Counted from the first letter of the stretch, positions 15,201 through 24,149 are shown. The stretch is DNA of 64,000 bases from Sphaerisporangium rufum (GCF_016863395.1 NZ_BOOU01000076.1:32690-96689), one strand, 5' to 3'. The notes: generated by a model from the letters alone, not told the origin. Numbers and translations: made by a program.

Positions 15201-17867
15201 TCAGCCGCTGACCTTGAAGTCGCTCCACAGCACCGACAGCAGCCGCCGATTCTCCGCCTGATCCCACTCGGCGTCCGGCGCGGTGACGGTGACCTCGTAG
15301 GCACGGTCGGAGCCGACCGTGATGTGCCGGGTGACCGCGTGGGTGGTCGAGCCGTTCAACGCGGAGTAGGTGTACTCCCAGACGCTGGAACGGAACTTCC
15401 CGAACGGCGAGGACTCCAGCCGGACCTGGGCGTAGTCGGCGAGCGTCGTCTCGTCCTTGGCCCGGGTCAGCGTGGCGAGCCCGCCATCGGTGGTCGGCGT
15501 CACCTTGCGCACCTGGACGCGGCGGCCCGACCCCTTCGGCCCGTTGTAGGTGACCGCCTGGGCCGAGGCGGACACCGTCCAGTCCTTGGGCACCGCCACG
15601 GTGACGCCCGCCTCGGTGTGCTCGCGGAAGTCGGCGGGCGGCTCGGACGCGGCGAGGGTCTCGGCGGCCGGGTCACCCGCCGCGCCGTCCCCGGTGTCCC
15701 CGGCGGCACCGGGATCGCCCGGGTCGGTGGCACCGGCCAGGGCCCGCGCGGTCGGGGCGGTGGCGGCGGCCGGCGGCGCCGCGACGTCATCGGTGGGCGG
15801 GGAGCCGGTCGGCCACAGCACGAAGGCCAGCGCGGCGGCCACGCCGACCACGCCGACTCCGGCCACGGTGAGCAGCAGCGGCGAGCGCCCCTCGCGCTCG
15901 TCGTCGTCCGGTTCCTCGGCGAGCCGGCGCCGCGCGCGGTCGCCGGGTGTCTCCGCCGGTCCGGACGCGGGTCGTCCGGCGACCGGCCACCCGGCCGCCT
16001 GCCCGGCAGGGGAGGGCCGGCTGACGCCGAGCGCCTGGATCAGCCGCCCGGACGGGGTGCCCGAGACGTCCCCCAGGTCGGTCACCGCGTCGGCCAGCGA
16101 GGGCACCGGCCGGGTCCACTCTCCGGTCGAGCCCAGGGGCTGGCCGGACCCGCCGCCCGGGCGGCCGGCGTCCGGGCCGCGCGCGCCGGTGGCCTCGCCC
16201 GATGCCGGCGCGGCACCCGCGGTTCGGGCCCAGCCCTGCGGCGCGCCCTGCGGACCGGTCCACGGCCCGGCGTGCGGCCCGGTGTGCGGGCCGCCGGCTT
16301 GAGTTGCTGCGTGCGGCCCGGTGTGCGGCCCGGTGTGCGGGCCGCCGGCGTGAGCTCCTGCGTGCGGTCCGGTGTGCGGACCCGCGTACGGCCCGGCCGC
16401 AGGTCCTGGGTACGCGCCCGCGTGCGACCCGGCGGTTAGTCCGGTGTGCGGACCGGTGTGCGGACCGGTGTGCGGTCCTGTGGGCGGTCCTGTGTGCGGC
16501 CCGGCCTGGGGTCCGGTACCCGCCCAGGTCTGCGGCCCCGTCCGCGGGCCGGGAGCGGGCTGGAGGCCGGGAGCGGGCTGGGGCCCGGTGAACGAGCTGT
16601 AGAGCATCCCGGTCTGCGGCCCCTCCGGCCCGCCGGCCACCCCGGCCCCCGGGCCGGGGACGCCGTACGGGCCCGAAGGGCCGCCGAGGGCGTCGTACAG
16701 GACGCCGGTCCGCGGCCCCTCCGGGCCGTTCGGCGCGTCTGGGGCGACCGGCCGGGGTGGGTCGGCGAGCACGTCGTGCACCGGCGAGGTGCCCGCGGCG
16801 GCGAGGTCGAACGGGACGCGCACCGGGCCGGACGGCGTCTCGACGATGCGGGAGGGCAGCGGCCCGGACGGCGGGTCCAGCGGCGGCAGCATGCCCATCG
16901 GCGTCGGGTCGGCCCGGGTGGGCAGCGGCGTGGCGGGCGGCCGGTCGCCGGCCCGGCCGGCGGTGCCGCCGCCGTGCGCGTGCAGCACTCGCTCCAGCAT
17001 CTCGGCGGCCTGGGCGGCCGGCATCCGGTCGGCGGGGTTCTTGCGCAGCAGGCCCTCGATGACCGGCAGCAGGGCTCCGGCGCGCTGCGGGCGGTTCGGT
17101 TCCTGGGTGAGCACCGCGCCGAGCACGGCCACCGCGTCCGGCCCCTCGTAGGGCGGGCGGCCCTCCACGGCGGCGTAGAGCGTCGCGCCGAAGGACCACA
17201 GGTCGGCGGCGTGCGTGATCGGGCGGCCCTGCAGGCGCTCCGGCGGGATGTAGGCGGGGGAGCCCATCAGCAGGCCGGTCTGGGTGATCGTGACGTCACC
17301 CTCGATGGCGGCGATGCCGAAGTCGGTGAGCACCACCCGGTCCGCGGTGAGCAGCACGTTGCCCGGCTTGACGTCCCGGTGCAGGATGCCGGCCGCGTGC
17401 GCGTGGCGCAGCGCGTCCAGCACCCGCACGCCGATCTCGGCGGCCTGAGCCACCGGCAGCGGCCCGCTCTGCCGCACGGCCTGCTCCAGCGACCAGGCCC
17501 GCACCAGCTCCATGACGATCCACGGCCGGCCGTCCTCCTCGACGACGTCGTGCACCGTCACGATGCCGGGGTGGCTGAGCCGGGCCGCCGAACGGGCCTC
17601 GCGCAGCATCCGGCGGTGGGCCACCTGCTTGCCGGCGTGATCCAGACCGTAGGGCAGGATCAGTTCCTTGACCGCGACGTCCCGGTCGAGCAGCACGTCG
17701 TGGGCGTGCCACACCATGCCCATGCCGCCGCGGCCCACCGGTGACACCAGCCGGTACCGGCGGCCCACCAGGCGTCCCTGCCCGGCGGGAGGTTGCCCGG
17801 CCCGGTCCAGCTGATCTTCGCCCGCACTCGCCGAGGGCGCCCTCCCGATCGGCCGGTCGTTCGTCAT
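15201..17867 (-). CDS. Transmembrane serine/threonine protein kinase with low-complexity linker
   Basis: This 888-residue PknB-type kinase has a catalytic domain at about 35-300, with VGRGGMGMVW (P-loop), VAVKEL (Lys), HRDVKPGN (catalytic loop, near 165), DFGIA and SPAYIPPERL. A 350-residue disordered linker follows, with GPHTG/GPQAG-type repeats at about 455-535. One transmembrane helix lies near 662-685 (LLLTVAGVGVVGVAAALAFVL). The extracellular C-terminal domain of about 150 residues resembles small lipoprotein-like sensor folds (GVTVAVPKDW onward). It probably transduces an envelope signal to cytoplasmic substrates; the ligand is unknown. ATG 17867 is used; the gene stands alone. Confidence 0.93.
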   Translation of the reverse strand: MTNDRPIGRAPSASAGEDQLDRAGQPPAGQGRLVGRRYRLVSPVGRGGMGMVWHAHDVLLDRDVAVKELILPYGLDHAGKQVAHRRMLREARSAARLSHPGIVTVHDVVEEDGRPWIVMELVRAWSLEQAVRQSGPLPVAQAAEIGVRVLDALRHAHAAGILHRDVKPGNVLLTADRVVLTDFGIAAIEGDVTITQTGLLMGSPAYIPPERLQGRPITHAADLWSFGATLYAAVEGRPPYEGPDAVAVLGAVLTQEPNRPQRAGALLPVIEGLLRKNPADRMPAAQAAEMLERVLHAHGGGTAGRAGDRPPATPLPTRADPTPMGMLPPLDPPSGPLPSRIVETPSGPVRVPFDLAAAGTSPVHDVLADPPRPVAPDAPNGPEGPRTGVLYDALGGPSGPYGVPGPGAGVAGGPEGPQTGMLYSSFTGPQPAPGLQPAPGPRTGPQTWAGTGPQAGPHTGPPTGPHTGPHTGPHTGLTAGSHAGAYPGPAAGPYAGPHTGPHAGAHAGGPHTGPHTGPHAATQAGGPHTGPHAGPWTGPQGAPQGWARTAGAAPASGEATGARGPDAGRPGGGSGQPLGSTGEWTRPVPSLADAVTDLGDVSGTPSGRLIQALGVSRPSPAGQAAGWPVAGRPASGPAETPGDRARRRLAEEPDDDEREGRSPLLLTVAGVGVVGVAAALAFVLWPTGSPPTDDVAAPPAAATAPTARALAGATDPGDPGAAGDTGDGAAGDPAAETLAASEPPADFREHTEAGVTVAVPKDWTVSASAQAVTYNGPKGSGRRVQVRKVTPTTDGGLATLTRAKDETTLADYAQVRLESSPFGKFRSSVWEYTYSALNGSTTHAVTRHITVGSDRAYEVTVTAPDAEWDQAENRRLLSVLWSDFKVSG
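16250..16505. repeat. Degenerate short tandem repeat encoding the GPHTG linker
   Basis: About 250 bases consist of imperfect units of the GTGCGGCCCGGT type, encoding G-P-H-T/A-G runs in the kinase linker on the minus strand. The frame is kept throughout. It is a coding repeat, likely to vary in copy number between strains. Confidence 0.8.
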
Positions 17868-18007
17868 ACCTCGGTCCCCAATTCACGCCTGTGCGCGGCA
17901 TCCCGGCGAATTCTCGATCATGTACAGCGTGTGTGAGCAACATCGCACAATGAGACTGGTCACCGATATTAGGGTCAAAAGCCGGTCAAGAGGTATTGGT
18001 TGAATAT

Positions 18008-19390
18008 TTAGCTGTCCGCAAGTGCGGCGAGGGCGCTGGTGAAGGCCTCGGCGGGCGGGCTGACCAGACCCGCGCCGACCTGCCCGGTCCCGGCCACCCG
18101 GCCGGCGATGCCGGTGTTCACGACCGGCAGCGACCCGGTCCGCGCCACCAGCGCCACGTCGATCCCGGTGGGCGTGCCGCGGAACCCCAGCCCGGGGATC
18201 TGGTACGCCGGATGCTCGGCCAGCGTGATCTCGTACATCGACCCGGTGGCGGCCACCGCGTCCGCCACGTCACCGCCGACGAAGCGGACGATCGCCGGCG
18301 CCGCCGCCATGGCGAACCCGCCGAGCCCGGAGGTCTCGGTGATCGTCGAGTCGCCGATGTCGGGATTGGCGTCGTCCGGGCCGAAGGCGCCGAGATAGAG
18401 CCCGTCCGGAACCCCGGCCGGCCCGGTGAACCAGCGGTCGCCGAGCCCGGAGACCTGGATGCCGAAATCGGTGCCGTTGCGGGCCATGGCCACGACCATC
18501 GACGAGCCGGGCACGTCGCGGGCCGCGTCCGCGCCCGCCTTCCCGGCGGCCATGCCGGCGTTCAGGAAGAAATGATCGTTTCCGTTGATGAACCGGAGCA
18601 CCTCGGCGGCGTGCCGCGGCGCCGCGTCGACGATGGCCGGCGCCAGCTCGCGGACCAGTAGCGAGGTGGCCGCGCGGTTGCGGTTGTGCAGCTCGTCGCC
18701 CATCTGCAGCGCCTGGGCGATCATCGACCGCAGGTCCACCGGGCCGCTGATCGCCAGCGCCGCGGCCAGCACCGGGCCGAGCACCTCGCCCATCCAGCGC
18801 AGCCGCTCGATCACCTCCGCGCCGTAGGCGCCGTACCGCAGCACCTTGCCCAGCCCCTCGTTGAGCGAGCAGTACGCGGTGCCGCCGTGCTCGGCGTCGA
18901 CGACCTCGAACATCCACATGGACGGGCTGACCACCCCGGCCATCGGGCCGACCGTGCGGTGGTGGTGGCAGGAGTCCAGCGCCACCGCGCCCGACGCCAG
19001 CAACCGCTCCGCCTCCGGCGCGTCGGCCGCCAGGCCCTCGAACACGGCGGCGCCGATGAGCGCGCCGCGCAGCGGCCCGGAGGCGCGCTCCCACTCGATG
19101 GGCGGCCCGGCGTGCAGGAACGTTCCCGGCGGCAGGTCCAGGACCTCGCGCGCCGGGCGCACTCCGGACAGCCGCGGCCGGGCCGACAGCATGCGGCCCA
19201 CCGCGATCTCGTTGGCACGGGCGCGGCGCGGGTCGGCCAGCACCCGGGCCAGCGCCTCTACGGTGCCCGGCAGCGGCGGGCGCCAGTCGACGCCCAGCCG
19301 GGGCACCGCCTGCCGGTCCAGGGCCTCGGCGAGTACGGAGGCGCCCGCGGTGATCACCCGCGGCTCGCCGTCGAGCAGGGGCAGCGTCAC
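18008..19390 (-). CDS. allG: DUF1116 protein, oxamate carbamoyltransferase subunit
   Basis: This 460-residue protein is of the YlbE/DUF1116 family, recently linked with FdrA and YlbF homologues (AllFGH) to oxamic transcarbamylase activity: oxamate carbamoylated from carbamoyl phosphate, or oxalurate broken down in reverse. Recognisable blocks include GPMAGVVSPSMWMFEV, CSLNEGLGKVLRYGAY and NGNDHFFLNAGMAAGK. GTG 19390 overlaps the stop of the preceding fdrA-like gene by four bases (GTGA), so the two are translationally coupled. It is the last gene of a three-gene unit. No carbamate kinase gene follows, unlike the E. coli cluster. The kinase gene begins 140 bases downstream. Confidence 0.85.
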   Translation of the reverse strand: MTLPLLDGEPRVITAGASVLAEALDRQAVPRLGVDWRPPLPGTVEALARVLADPRRARANEIAVGRMLSARPRLSGVRPAREVLDLPPGTFLHAGPPIEWERASGPLRGALIGAAVFEGLAADAPEAERLLASGAVALDSCHHHRTVGPMAGVVSPSMWMFEVVDAEHGGTAYCSLNEGLGKVLRYGAYGAEVIERLRWMGEVLGPVLAAALAISGPVDLRSMIAQALQMGDELHNRNRAATSLLVRELAPAIVDAAPRHAAEVLRFINGNDHFFLNAGMAAGKAGADAARDVPGSSMVVAMARNGTDFGIQVSGLGDRWFTGPAGVPDGLYLGAFGPDDANPDIGDSTITETSGLGGFAMAAAPAIVRFVGGDVADAVAATGSMYEITLAEHPAYQIPGLGFRGTPTGIDVALVARTGSLPVVNTGIAGRVAGTGQVGAGLVSPPAEAFTSALAALADS

Positions 19391-20829
19391 GAGTCACTCC
19401 CGGTCAGGCGCGCGGCGTGCCGGGCGGCGGCCGCGTTGGACAGGAACACCGACGCGCCGGCCGAACGCAGCGCCTCGGCCTGCCGGTGCAGGTCCTGCGG
19501 GTCGGCGGCGGTGCCGACCAGCGCCACCACCACGGCGGTACCCCGCGCGCGGACCTCCTCGACCGCCGGGACCAGCGCGGCGGCCGGGTCGGGCTCGGCG
19601 GCGTGCCCGAGCACCACGTCCAGCAGCACCACCCCCGACGCCTGGCGCAGCGCGGCCAGCCGGACGGTCGGGTCGATCATCGGGTGCGCCCGGCCGAGGG
19701 TGTACTCGTCGGCGCCGAAGTCGGTGAAGGTGTCGGTGCCGGCGACCAGCCGCGCCTCCTCGCACAGCGTGCCGCCCGCGTACAGGCCGCACAGCCCCAC
19801 CGCCCCCGGCCGGTCCGTGTCCGGCCGGTCCGTGTCCGGCCGGTCCTCCGCGTCCGGCCGGTCTCGGTTCGGGCGGTCCGGGTTCGGCCACGACGGCCAG
19901 TCCGGCACCGGGCGGCCCAGCGCCGCCAGCGCGCGCTCGGCGGCCGTGGTCAGATCGCCGGGGCCGTCGCCCAGCATGGCGGTCACCACCGGGGTGGCCA
20001 GTCCGGCGACCGCCGCGCGCACCCGGGCCGCCACCTCGGGCGCGGGCGGCTTGCCCACCAGCACGATCAGCTCGGTGGCCGGATCGGCGTCCAGCGCGTC
20101 CAGCGCGGCCAGCGTGGAGCGCCCGCCCACCTGTGCCGACAGGTCACGCCCGCCCACCCCCAGGACGTGGCTGACGCCGGTGCCCGCGTGGTCCAGCAGG
20201 CAGGTGATCTGTTGGGCGCCGGTGCCGGAGGCGGCCACCAGGCCGACCGGGCCGGGCCGCAGCACGTTGGCGAAGCCGAGCCCGGCGCCGCCGACCACGG
20301 CGGTGCCGCAGTCCGGCCCCATGACCAGCACGCCCCGCTCGCCGGCCCGCTCCTTGAGTAGCACCTCCTGCTCGACCGGGACGTTGTCACTGAAGATCAT
20401 CACTGACAGCCCGGCCTCGACGGCGTCCAGCGCCTCGGCGAAGGCGTGCTCGCCGGGCACCGACACCAGCGCCAGCGTCGCCTCGAACGTCCGGGTCGCG
20501 GCCCGGGTGGTGCGCGGTGCCCGCTCGGCCGCCGTCGCCGCCGACCGGCCGGCCATGGCCAGCGCGGCGAACTGCCGGTCCAGCTCCGCGGCCGCCTCGC
20601 GCAGCGCCGACGCCGTGTCCGCCCGCACCGCCACCAGCAGGTCGGACGGGCCGGCCTGCGGCACCGCGAACCCCGCGTCGCGCGCCAGCCCGACGTTGAG
20701 CGCGGTCGCCATCGCGACCATCGCCACCTCGACGCCGGGCCGGTCGCCCAGCGCCCGGCTCAGCCGCATGAGGCTCACCGAGTCGTGGTACACCCCCGCC
20801 CGGACCTCCACCAGATCGGTGCCGGTCAA
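19387..20829 (-). CDS. allF: FdrA-like protein, oxamate carbamoyltransferase subunit
   Basis: This protein of about 480 residues resembles FdrA/AllF, which has two acyl-CoA-synthetase-like Rossmann domains. Landmarks are YHDSVSLMRLSRAL at the N-terminus, MIFSDNVPVEQEV, LVMGPDCGTAVV, GVGGRDLSAQVGG and CGLYAGGTLCEEA. With the DUF1116 and DUF2877 partners it should form oxamic transcarbamylase. The likely start is TTG 20829, because no in-frame ATG or better GTG precedes the conserved region. A strongly translated-looking eight-codon frame ends on that TTG. The C-terminal part is shorter than in E. coli, and an Asp/Arg/Pro-rich linker sits between the two halves. Confidence 0.85.
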   Translation of the reverse strand: MTGTDLVEVRAGVYHDSVSLMRLSRALGDRPGVEVAMVAMATALNVGLARDAGFAVPQAGPSDLLVAVRADTASALREAAAELDRQFAALAMAGRSAATAAERAPRTTRAATRTFEATLALVSVPGEHAFAEALDAVEAGLSVMIFSDNVPVEQEVLLKERAGERGVLVMGPDCGTAVVGGAGLGFANVLRPGPVGLVAASGTGAQQITCLLDHAGTGVSHVLGVGGRDLSAQVGGRSTLAALDALDADPATELIVLVGKPPAPEVAARVRAAVAGLATPVVTAMLGDGPGDLTTAAERALAALGRPVPDWPSWPNPDRPNRDRPDAEDRPDTDRPDTDRPGAVGLCGLYAGGTLCEEARLVAGTDTFTDFGADEYTLGRAHPMIDPTVRLAALRQASGVVLLDVVLGHAAEPDPAAALVPAVEEVRARGTAVVVALVGTAADPQDLHRQAEALRSAGASVFLSNAAAARHAARLTGSDS

Positions 20830-20852
20830 CGGACGGCCCCCGCTCGTTCCAT
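20826..20852 (-). CDS. Eight-codon upstream frame overlapping the allF start
   Basis: GGAGGAAGG precedes ATG 20852, which opens a frame encoding MERAGAVR and stops at TGA 20828-20826. That TGA overlaps the TTG start of allF (TTGA). Termination-reinitiation from this mini-frame would explain how a weak TTG without its own ribosome site is used. A frameshift in the assembly is the alternative. Confidence 0.4.
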   Translation of the reverse strand: MERAGAVR

Positions 20853-20891
20853 GCCTTCCTCCACCCGTCGTGCGGCCGCCCCGCCGGCCGC

Positions 20892-21848
20892 CTACCTGCT
20901 GGTCGGTACCCCCGCGCCCGGGCGTTCCAGCCGCTTGAGGCCCGCCGGCGGGCCGGGCGGCGGGCCCGGGGCCGGCCGGCCGAGGGCCAGCACCGCCGCG
21001 GCGCCGGCCCGCAGCCCCCAGGCCAGGTCGGCGCCCGAGGTGTGCCCGACGCAGAGCAGCCGCCGCACCGCCGGCTCCAGCGGTCCGCGCCCGGCCAGGC
21101 CGCGCAGCACCGCGAGCACCTCCGCGCAGGCCTCGCCCCGGGCGGCGCAGCGCAGCAGCGCGGCCGAGATCATGGTGGTCCGGGTGGCGGCGTCGAACGC
21201 GACCGTCGCGGCCAGCCAGTCGGCGACCCACACCGCGCGGCCGGCGCCGGTCGCCGCACCCAGGTGCCGCAGCGCCACCAGCAGCCCGGCCAGCATGTCG
21301 TCCCCGCTCGGGGTGAGCCCGGGGCCGAGCCCCATCAGCCGCTCGGCGGCGGTGATCGCATCCAGCAGCGACCCGCGGGCGCAGCCGGCGGCCAGCAGCG
21401 CGCCGGCGCCCGCCGGGTCGATGCCGGTGCCGCGGCCGGTCCCCCGGCACGCCGCGTCGTAGGCGGGCAGCATCGCCGCCAGCGCGGGAGCCTGGACCGG
21501 GCCGAGCGGCGGCGCCGGGTCCCACCAGCGGCGCACCCCCACCGTCACCCGGCCGAGCTCCACCGCGCCGTCGCCCACCGCAGCGTCCTCCCCGGCGCCG
21601 GTCGCGGGCAGCGCGTCCACCACGACCGCGTTCGGCAGCCGGGTCGCCGCGCCGGTCACCACCGCGACGACCGACGGCTCAAGGTCGGTGCGGACCTCCA
21701 GGTAGACCACCTGCGGAAAGGCCGCGAGCACTCGGGCCGGCTGCCGCGCCGCCTCCAGCACCGGCCGCAGCGCCACGCTCGCCGCGCCGAACGCCTTCCT
21801 CCGTGCCGGCGGTCGCTGCGCCCGTACCGTCCGCATGCCCGTTGTCAC
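20892..21848 (-). CDS. allH: DUF2877 protein, oxamate carbamoyltransferase subunit
   Basis: This 318-residue protein carries the family signature GLGPGLTPSGDDMLAG near residue 190, found in YlbF/AllH, the third subunit of oxamic transcarbamylase. The function is known from the E. coli system; the individual role of this subunit is unclear. GTG 21848 follows GGGGGAGG with good spacing. It is the first gene of the allH-allF-allG unit and is divergent from a PucR-type regulator 158 bases away, which most likely controls it. The N-terminal 30 residues are basic and Ala-rich. Confidence 0.85.
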   Translation of the reverse strand: MTTGMRTVRAQRPPARRKAFGAASVALRPVLEAARQPARVLAAFPQVVYLEVRTDLEPSVVAVVTGAATRLPNAVVVDALPATGAGEDAAVGDGAVELGRVTVGVRRWWDPAPPLGPVQAPALAAMLPAYDAACRGTGRGTGIDPAGAGALLAAGCARGSLLDAITAAERLMGLGPGLTPSGDDMLAGLLVALRHLGAATGAGRAVWVADWLAATVAFDAATRTTMISAALLRCAARGEACAEVLAVLRGLAGRGPLEPAVRRLLCVGHTSGADLAWGLRAGAAAVLALGRPAPGPPPGPPAGLKRLERPGAGVPTSR

Positions 21849-21914
21849 TCCGTGCCTCCCCCTCGGTCCACGGAGACCGTAGGCAGGTCATGCGGACCGG
21901 CCGTACGGAGAAAG

Positions 21915-21955
21915 ATGCCAACAGTTCACTGCGGAGTTGGCTCTTGTTGACAGAC
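21915..21955. promoter_or_regulatory. Divergent allH/pucR control region
   Basis: Between the divergent genes lie GCCAAC (21917-21922) and GTTGGC (21936-21941), a 6-bp inverted repeat spaced by 13 bases, followed by a consensus TTGACA (21947-21952) facing pucR. The inverted repeat is a candidate binding site for PucR itself. Confidence 0.45.
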
Positions 21956-22006
21956 AGTTGCTCCGTCAGAATCACTCAAACGACGTTTCACCCTGGAGCA
22001 TCCGGC

Positions 22007-23572
22007 ATGACCGCTGATCCGTCACCCCCCGCGATGCGCGCGTCCTCCACCGGCACCATCATCCACGGGCTGTCGGTGGGGGAGGTGCTCGGCGTCTCCA
22101 CCCTGGCCGGGGCCCGCCTGATCGGCGGAGCCGGCGGGATAGGCCGCATCGTCCAGCGTCTCAACGTCATGGAGGTCCCCGACATCCTGGCCTGGGTCAA
22201 GCCGCACGAGCTGCTGCTGACCACCGGCTACCCGCTGCGCAACACCCCCCAGTCGCTCGGCCGGCTGGTCGCCGACCTCGACGAGCGCGGCCTGGCCGCA
22301 CTCGGCATCAAGCTCGGCCGGTACCTCGACGAGCTGCCCGCCGAGATGGTCGAGCAGGCCGACCGGCTCGGCTTCCCGCTCATCCTGCTGCCCAACGACG
22401 TCGGCTTCGACGACATCCTCAACCAGGTGCTCACCGACATCCTCAACCGGCAGGCCGCGCTGCTGGCCCGGGCCGAGGAGGCGCACCGGGCGCTGGTGCA
22501 GATCGTGCTGGCCGGCGGCGGGCTCGGCGAGGTGGTGGCCGAGGTCGCCGGGCTGCTCGCCACCTCGGTCGCGGTGCTCGACCCGGCCGGGCGGGTGCTC
22601 GCCGCGGCCGGCGACCCGCCGATGGCGGCCGCCGTCCCGGCCCGCTCCGGCGGCGACTACACCGTCGTCCCGGTCGTCGCCGGCGGGCACCACCACGGGC
22701 GGATCGTCGCCCGCACCCCGGCCGGCGCCGTCCAGGAGGGCGACATCGGCATCCTGGAACGCGCGGCGACCGTGGCCGCGCTGGTGGTCACCCGGCAGGA
22801 GGCGGTCACCGCCGTCGAGAGCAAGTACCGGGCCGACTTCCTGCGCGACGTCATCACCGGCCGCGGCGGCCCGCGCGTCGCCGCCCGCGCCCGCGCCTTC
22901 GGCTGGGACCTGGAACGCCCGTCCAACGTCGTCGTCGCCGAGATCGACCCCGACCACGAGGTGCCGCCCGACCGGCTGCTCAACGCCTGGATCGCCGCGC
23001 TGCGCCGGCACGACCCGCGCGGCGCGCTGGCCGGTTTCTCCCACGAGGTCGTCGCGATCGTCGGCTCCGGGGTGGATCTCGGCCGGCTGACCCGGGACGC
23101 GGTGACCGCGTTCGCCGACAGCGGCCCGGCCAGCTTCTCCACCGGCATCAGCCGGGTCGCCGACGGCCCGGACTCGCTCCGCGACGCCTACGGCCAGGCG
23201 CTCAAGGCCGCGCGCGTGGGCCGGCAACTGCACGGCGCCGGCGCCGCGGCCCACTTCGACGAGCTCGGGGTGTACCGGCTGCTGACCCTGGTCAACGACA
23301 CCGCCGAGTTGCACGCCTTCGTCCGGGAGACCCTGGGCCCGCTGGCGCTGGACGACGACGCGGAGAACGCCGACCTGCGGCGCACCCTGCAAGTGCTGCT
23401 GGAGACCAACCTGAACGTCGCCGAGACCGCCCGCCGCCTGCACTTCCACTACAACACGCTGCGCTACCGGATCGGCAAGCTGGAACGCCTACTCGGCAAC
23501 TTCACCGAGGACGCCCACCTCCGCCTCAACCTCACCCTCGCCCTCCACGTCCTCCGCATGCGCGGCATCTGA
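22007..23572 (+). CDS. pucR: PucR-family transcriptional regulator
   Basis: This protein of about 521 residues has the PucR plan: an N-terminal purine-catabolism domain (GLSVGEVLGVSTLAGARLIGG; ELLLTTGYPL), a central GGDEF-like regulatory segment, and the C-terminal PucR helix-turn-helix domain LNVAETARRLHFHYNTLRYR near 485-505. Such regulators switch on purine and allantoin degradation genes in response to pathway intermediates. It is divergent from the oxamate carbamoyltransferase genes, whose products act at the end of allantoin breakdown, so these are the likely targets. ATG 22007 follows CTGGAG. The frame is open further upstream but without PucR-like sequence. Confidence 0.92.
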   Translation: MTADPSPPAMRASSTGTIIHGLSVGEVLGVSTLAGARLIGGAGGIGRIVQRLNVMEVPDILAWVKPHELLLTTGYPLRNTPQSLGRLVADLDERGLAALGIKLGRYLDELPAEMVEQADRLGFPLILLPNDVGFDDILNQVLTDILNRQAALLARAEEAHRALVQIVLAGGGLGEVVAEVAGLLATSVAVLDPAGRVLAAAGDPPMAAAVPARSGGDYTVVPVVAGGHHHGRIVARTPAGAVQEGDIGILERAATVAALVVTRQEAVTAVESKYRADFLRDVITGRGGPRVAARARAFGWDLERPSNVVVAEIDPDHEVPPDRLLNAWIAALRRHDPRGALAGFSHEVVAIVGSGVDLGRLTRDAVTAFADSGPASFSTGISRVADGPDSLRDAYGQALKAARVGRQLHGAGAAAHFDELGVYRLLTLVNDTAELHAFVRETLGPLALDDDAENADLRRTLQVLLETNLNVAETARRLHFHYNTLRYRIGKLERLLGNFTEDAHLRLNLTLALHVLRMRGI

Positions 23573-23586
23573 CCGCGGATGAGCGA

Positions 23587-23676
23587 GCCTCTGACCGCGT
23601 CGCTGGTGCCGAACCGGACGTCCCACTCGTCATCGGACGGCGGCAGCGTCACTCGATCTCCGCGCTTCGGGCTCAT
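23587..23676 (-). pseudogene. Truncated type II toxin gene
   Basis: The antitoxin stop overlaps ATG 23676 (ATGA), opening a frame of about 30 residues, MSPKRGDRVTLPPSDDEWDV and on to RFGTSDAVRG, that resembles the N-terminus of a small actinobacterial toxin normally near 110 residues. After RG the similarity ends abruptly. The frame then runs antisense into the 3' end of pucR and stops at 23464. The rest of the toxin, including all expected catalytic residues, is missing. Recognition rests on remembered family sequences, so the exact toxin family needs a search. Confidence 0.6.
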
Positions 23677-24143
23677 GGTGAAACCTGCACCGGCCCGAAG
23701 TCCCCGCTCGTGGGCCGGCGAGCCTCGGCGTACCGAGCAGGATCGGCCTTGATCCGGGCGGTGGCCCGCCAGCCCGCGATGACCTCCTGGAGGGTCGCGT
23801 CGACCTCCAGTTCGGCCGCGTCGGAGAGAGCTTCGACCAGCTCCAGCGTGAAGGCGCGAAGTTCGTCCGAGGACAGGTGGCGAACCCAGGGAAAGACTTC
23901 AGGCATGGCGATGACCAGCGCACGCGCGGTCGGATCATGCTTGATCAACGCAAGGAACAGCCGGGATGCCGTGGCCAGCGTCCGTTCGCGTTCCTCCTCC
24001 CGGTCCGCCGCGGTCAGGTAGAAGTCGGGAGCGTCGCGATGCGTGACCCGCACCCGGCCCAGGCGCGCCGCGCGCTCGGCGACCGCCCGAGGATTTCTGG
24101 ACAGGTCAGAGAAGGTCACCGCGTCAGCATGGCTGGTGCTCAC
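23673..24143 (-). CDS. Phd/YefM-like antitoxin (prevent-host-death type)
   Basis: This 156-residue protein starts with a Phd-like segment: VTFSDLSRNPRAVAERAARL, then RVTHRDAPDFYLTAADR, the usual DNA-binding and dimerising half. The longer, helical C-terminal part would wrap the toxin. GTG 24143 lies 6 bases after TACGCT, so it is probably leaderless. A 16-bp palindrome fills the promoter spacer and is the likely autoregulatory operator. The toxin partner overlaps by four bases but is truncated, leaving an orphan antitoxin. Confidence 0.72.
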   Translation of the reverse strand: MSTSHADAVTFSDLSRNPRAVAERAARLGRVRVTHRDAPDFYLTAADREEERERTLATASRLFLALIKHDPTARALVIAMPEVFPWVRHLSSDELRAFTLELVEALSDAAELEVDATLQEVIAGWRATARIKADPARYAEARRPTSGDFGPVQVSP

Positions 24144-24149
24144 TCCACG

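Noticed and set aside
16250..16505. CRISPR-like or regulatory repeat
   Set aside because: The units are short, contiguous, without spacers, and stay in frame with the kinase linker, so this is a coding repeat.
23464..23586. Complete toxin of 70 residues downstream of the antitoxin
   Set aside because: Similarity to toxin stops after about 30 residues; the remainder is the antisense of the pucR 3' end and is Arg/Ser-rich.
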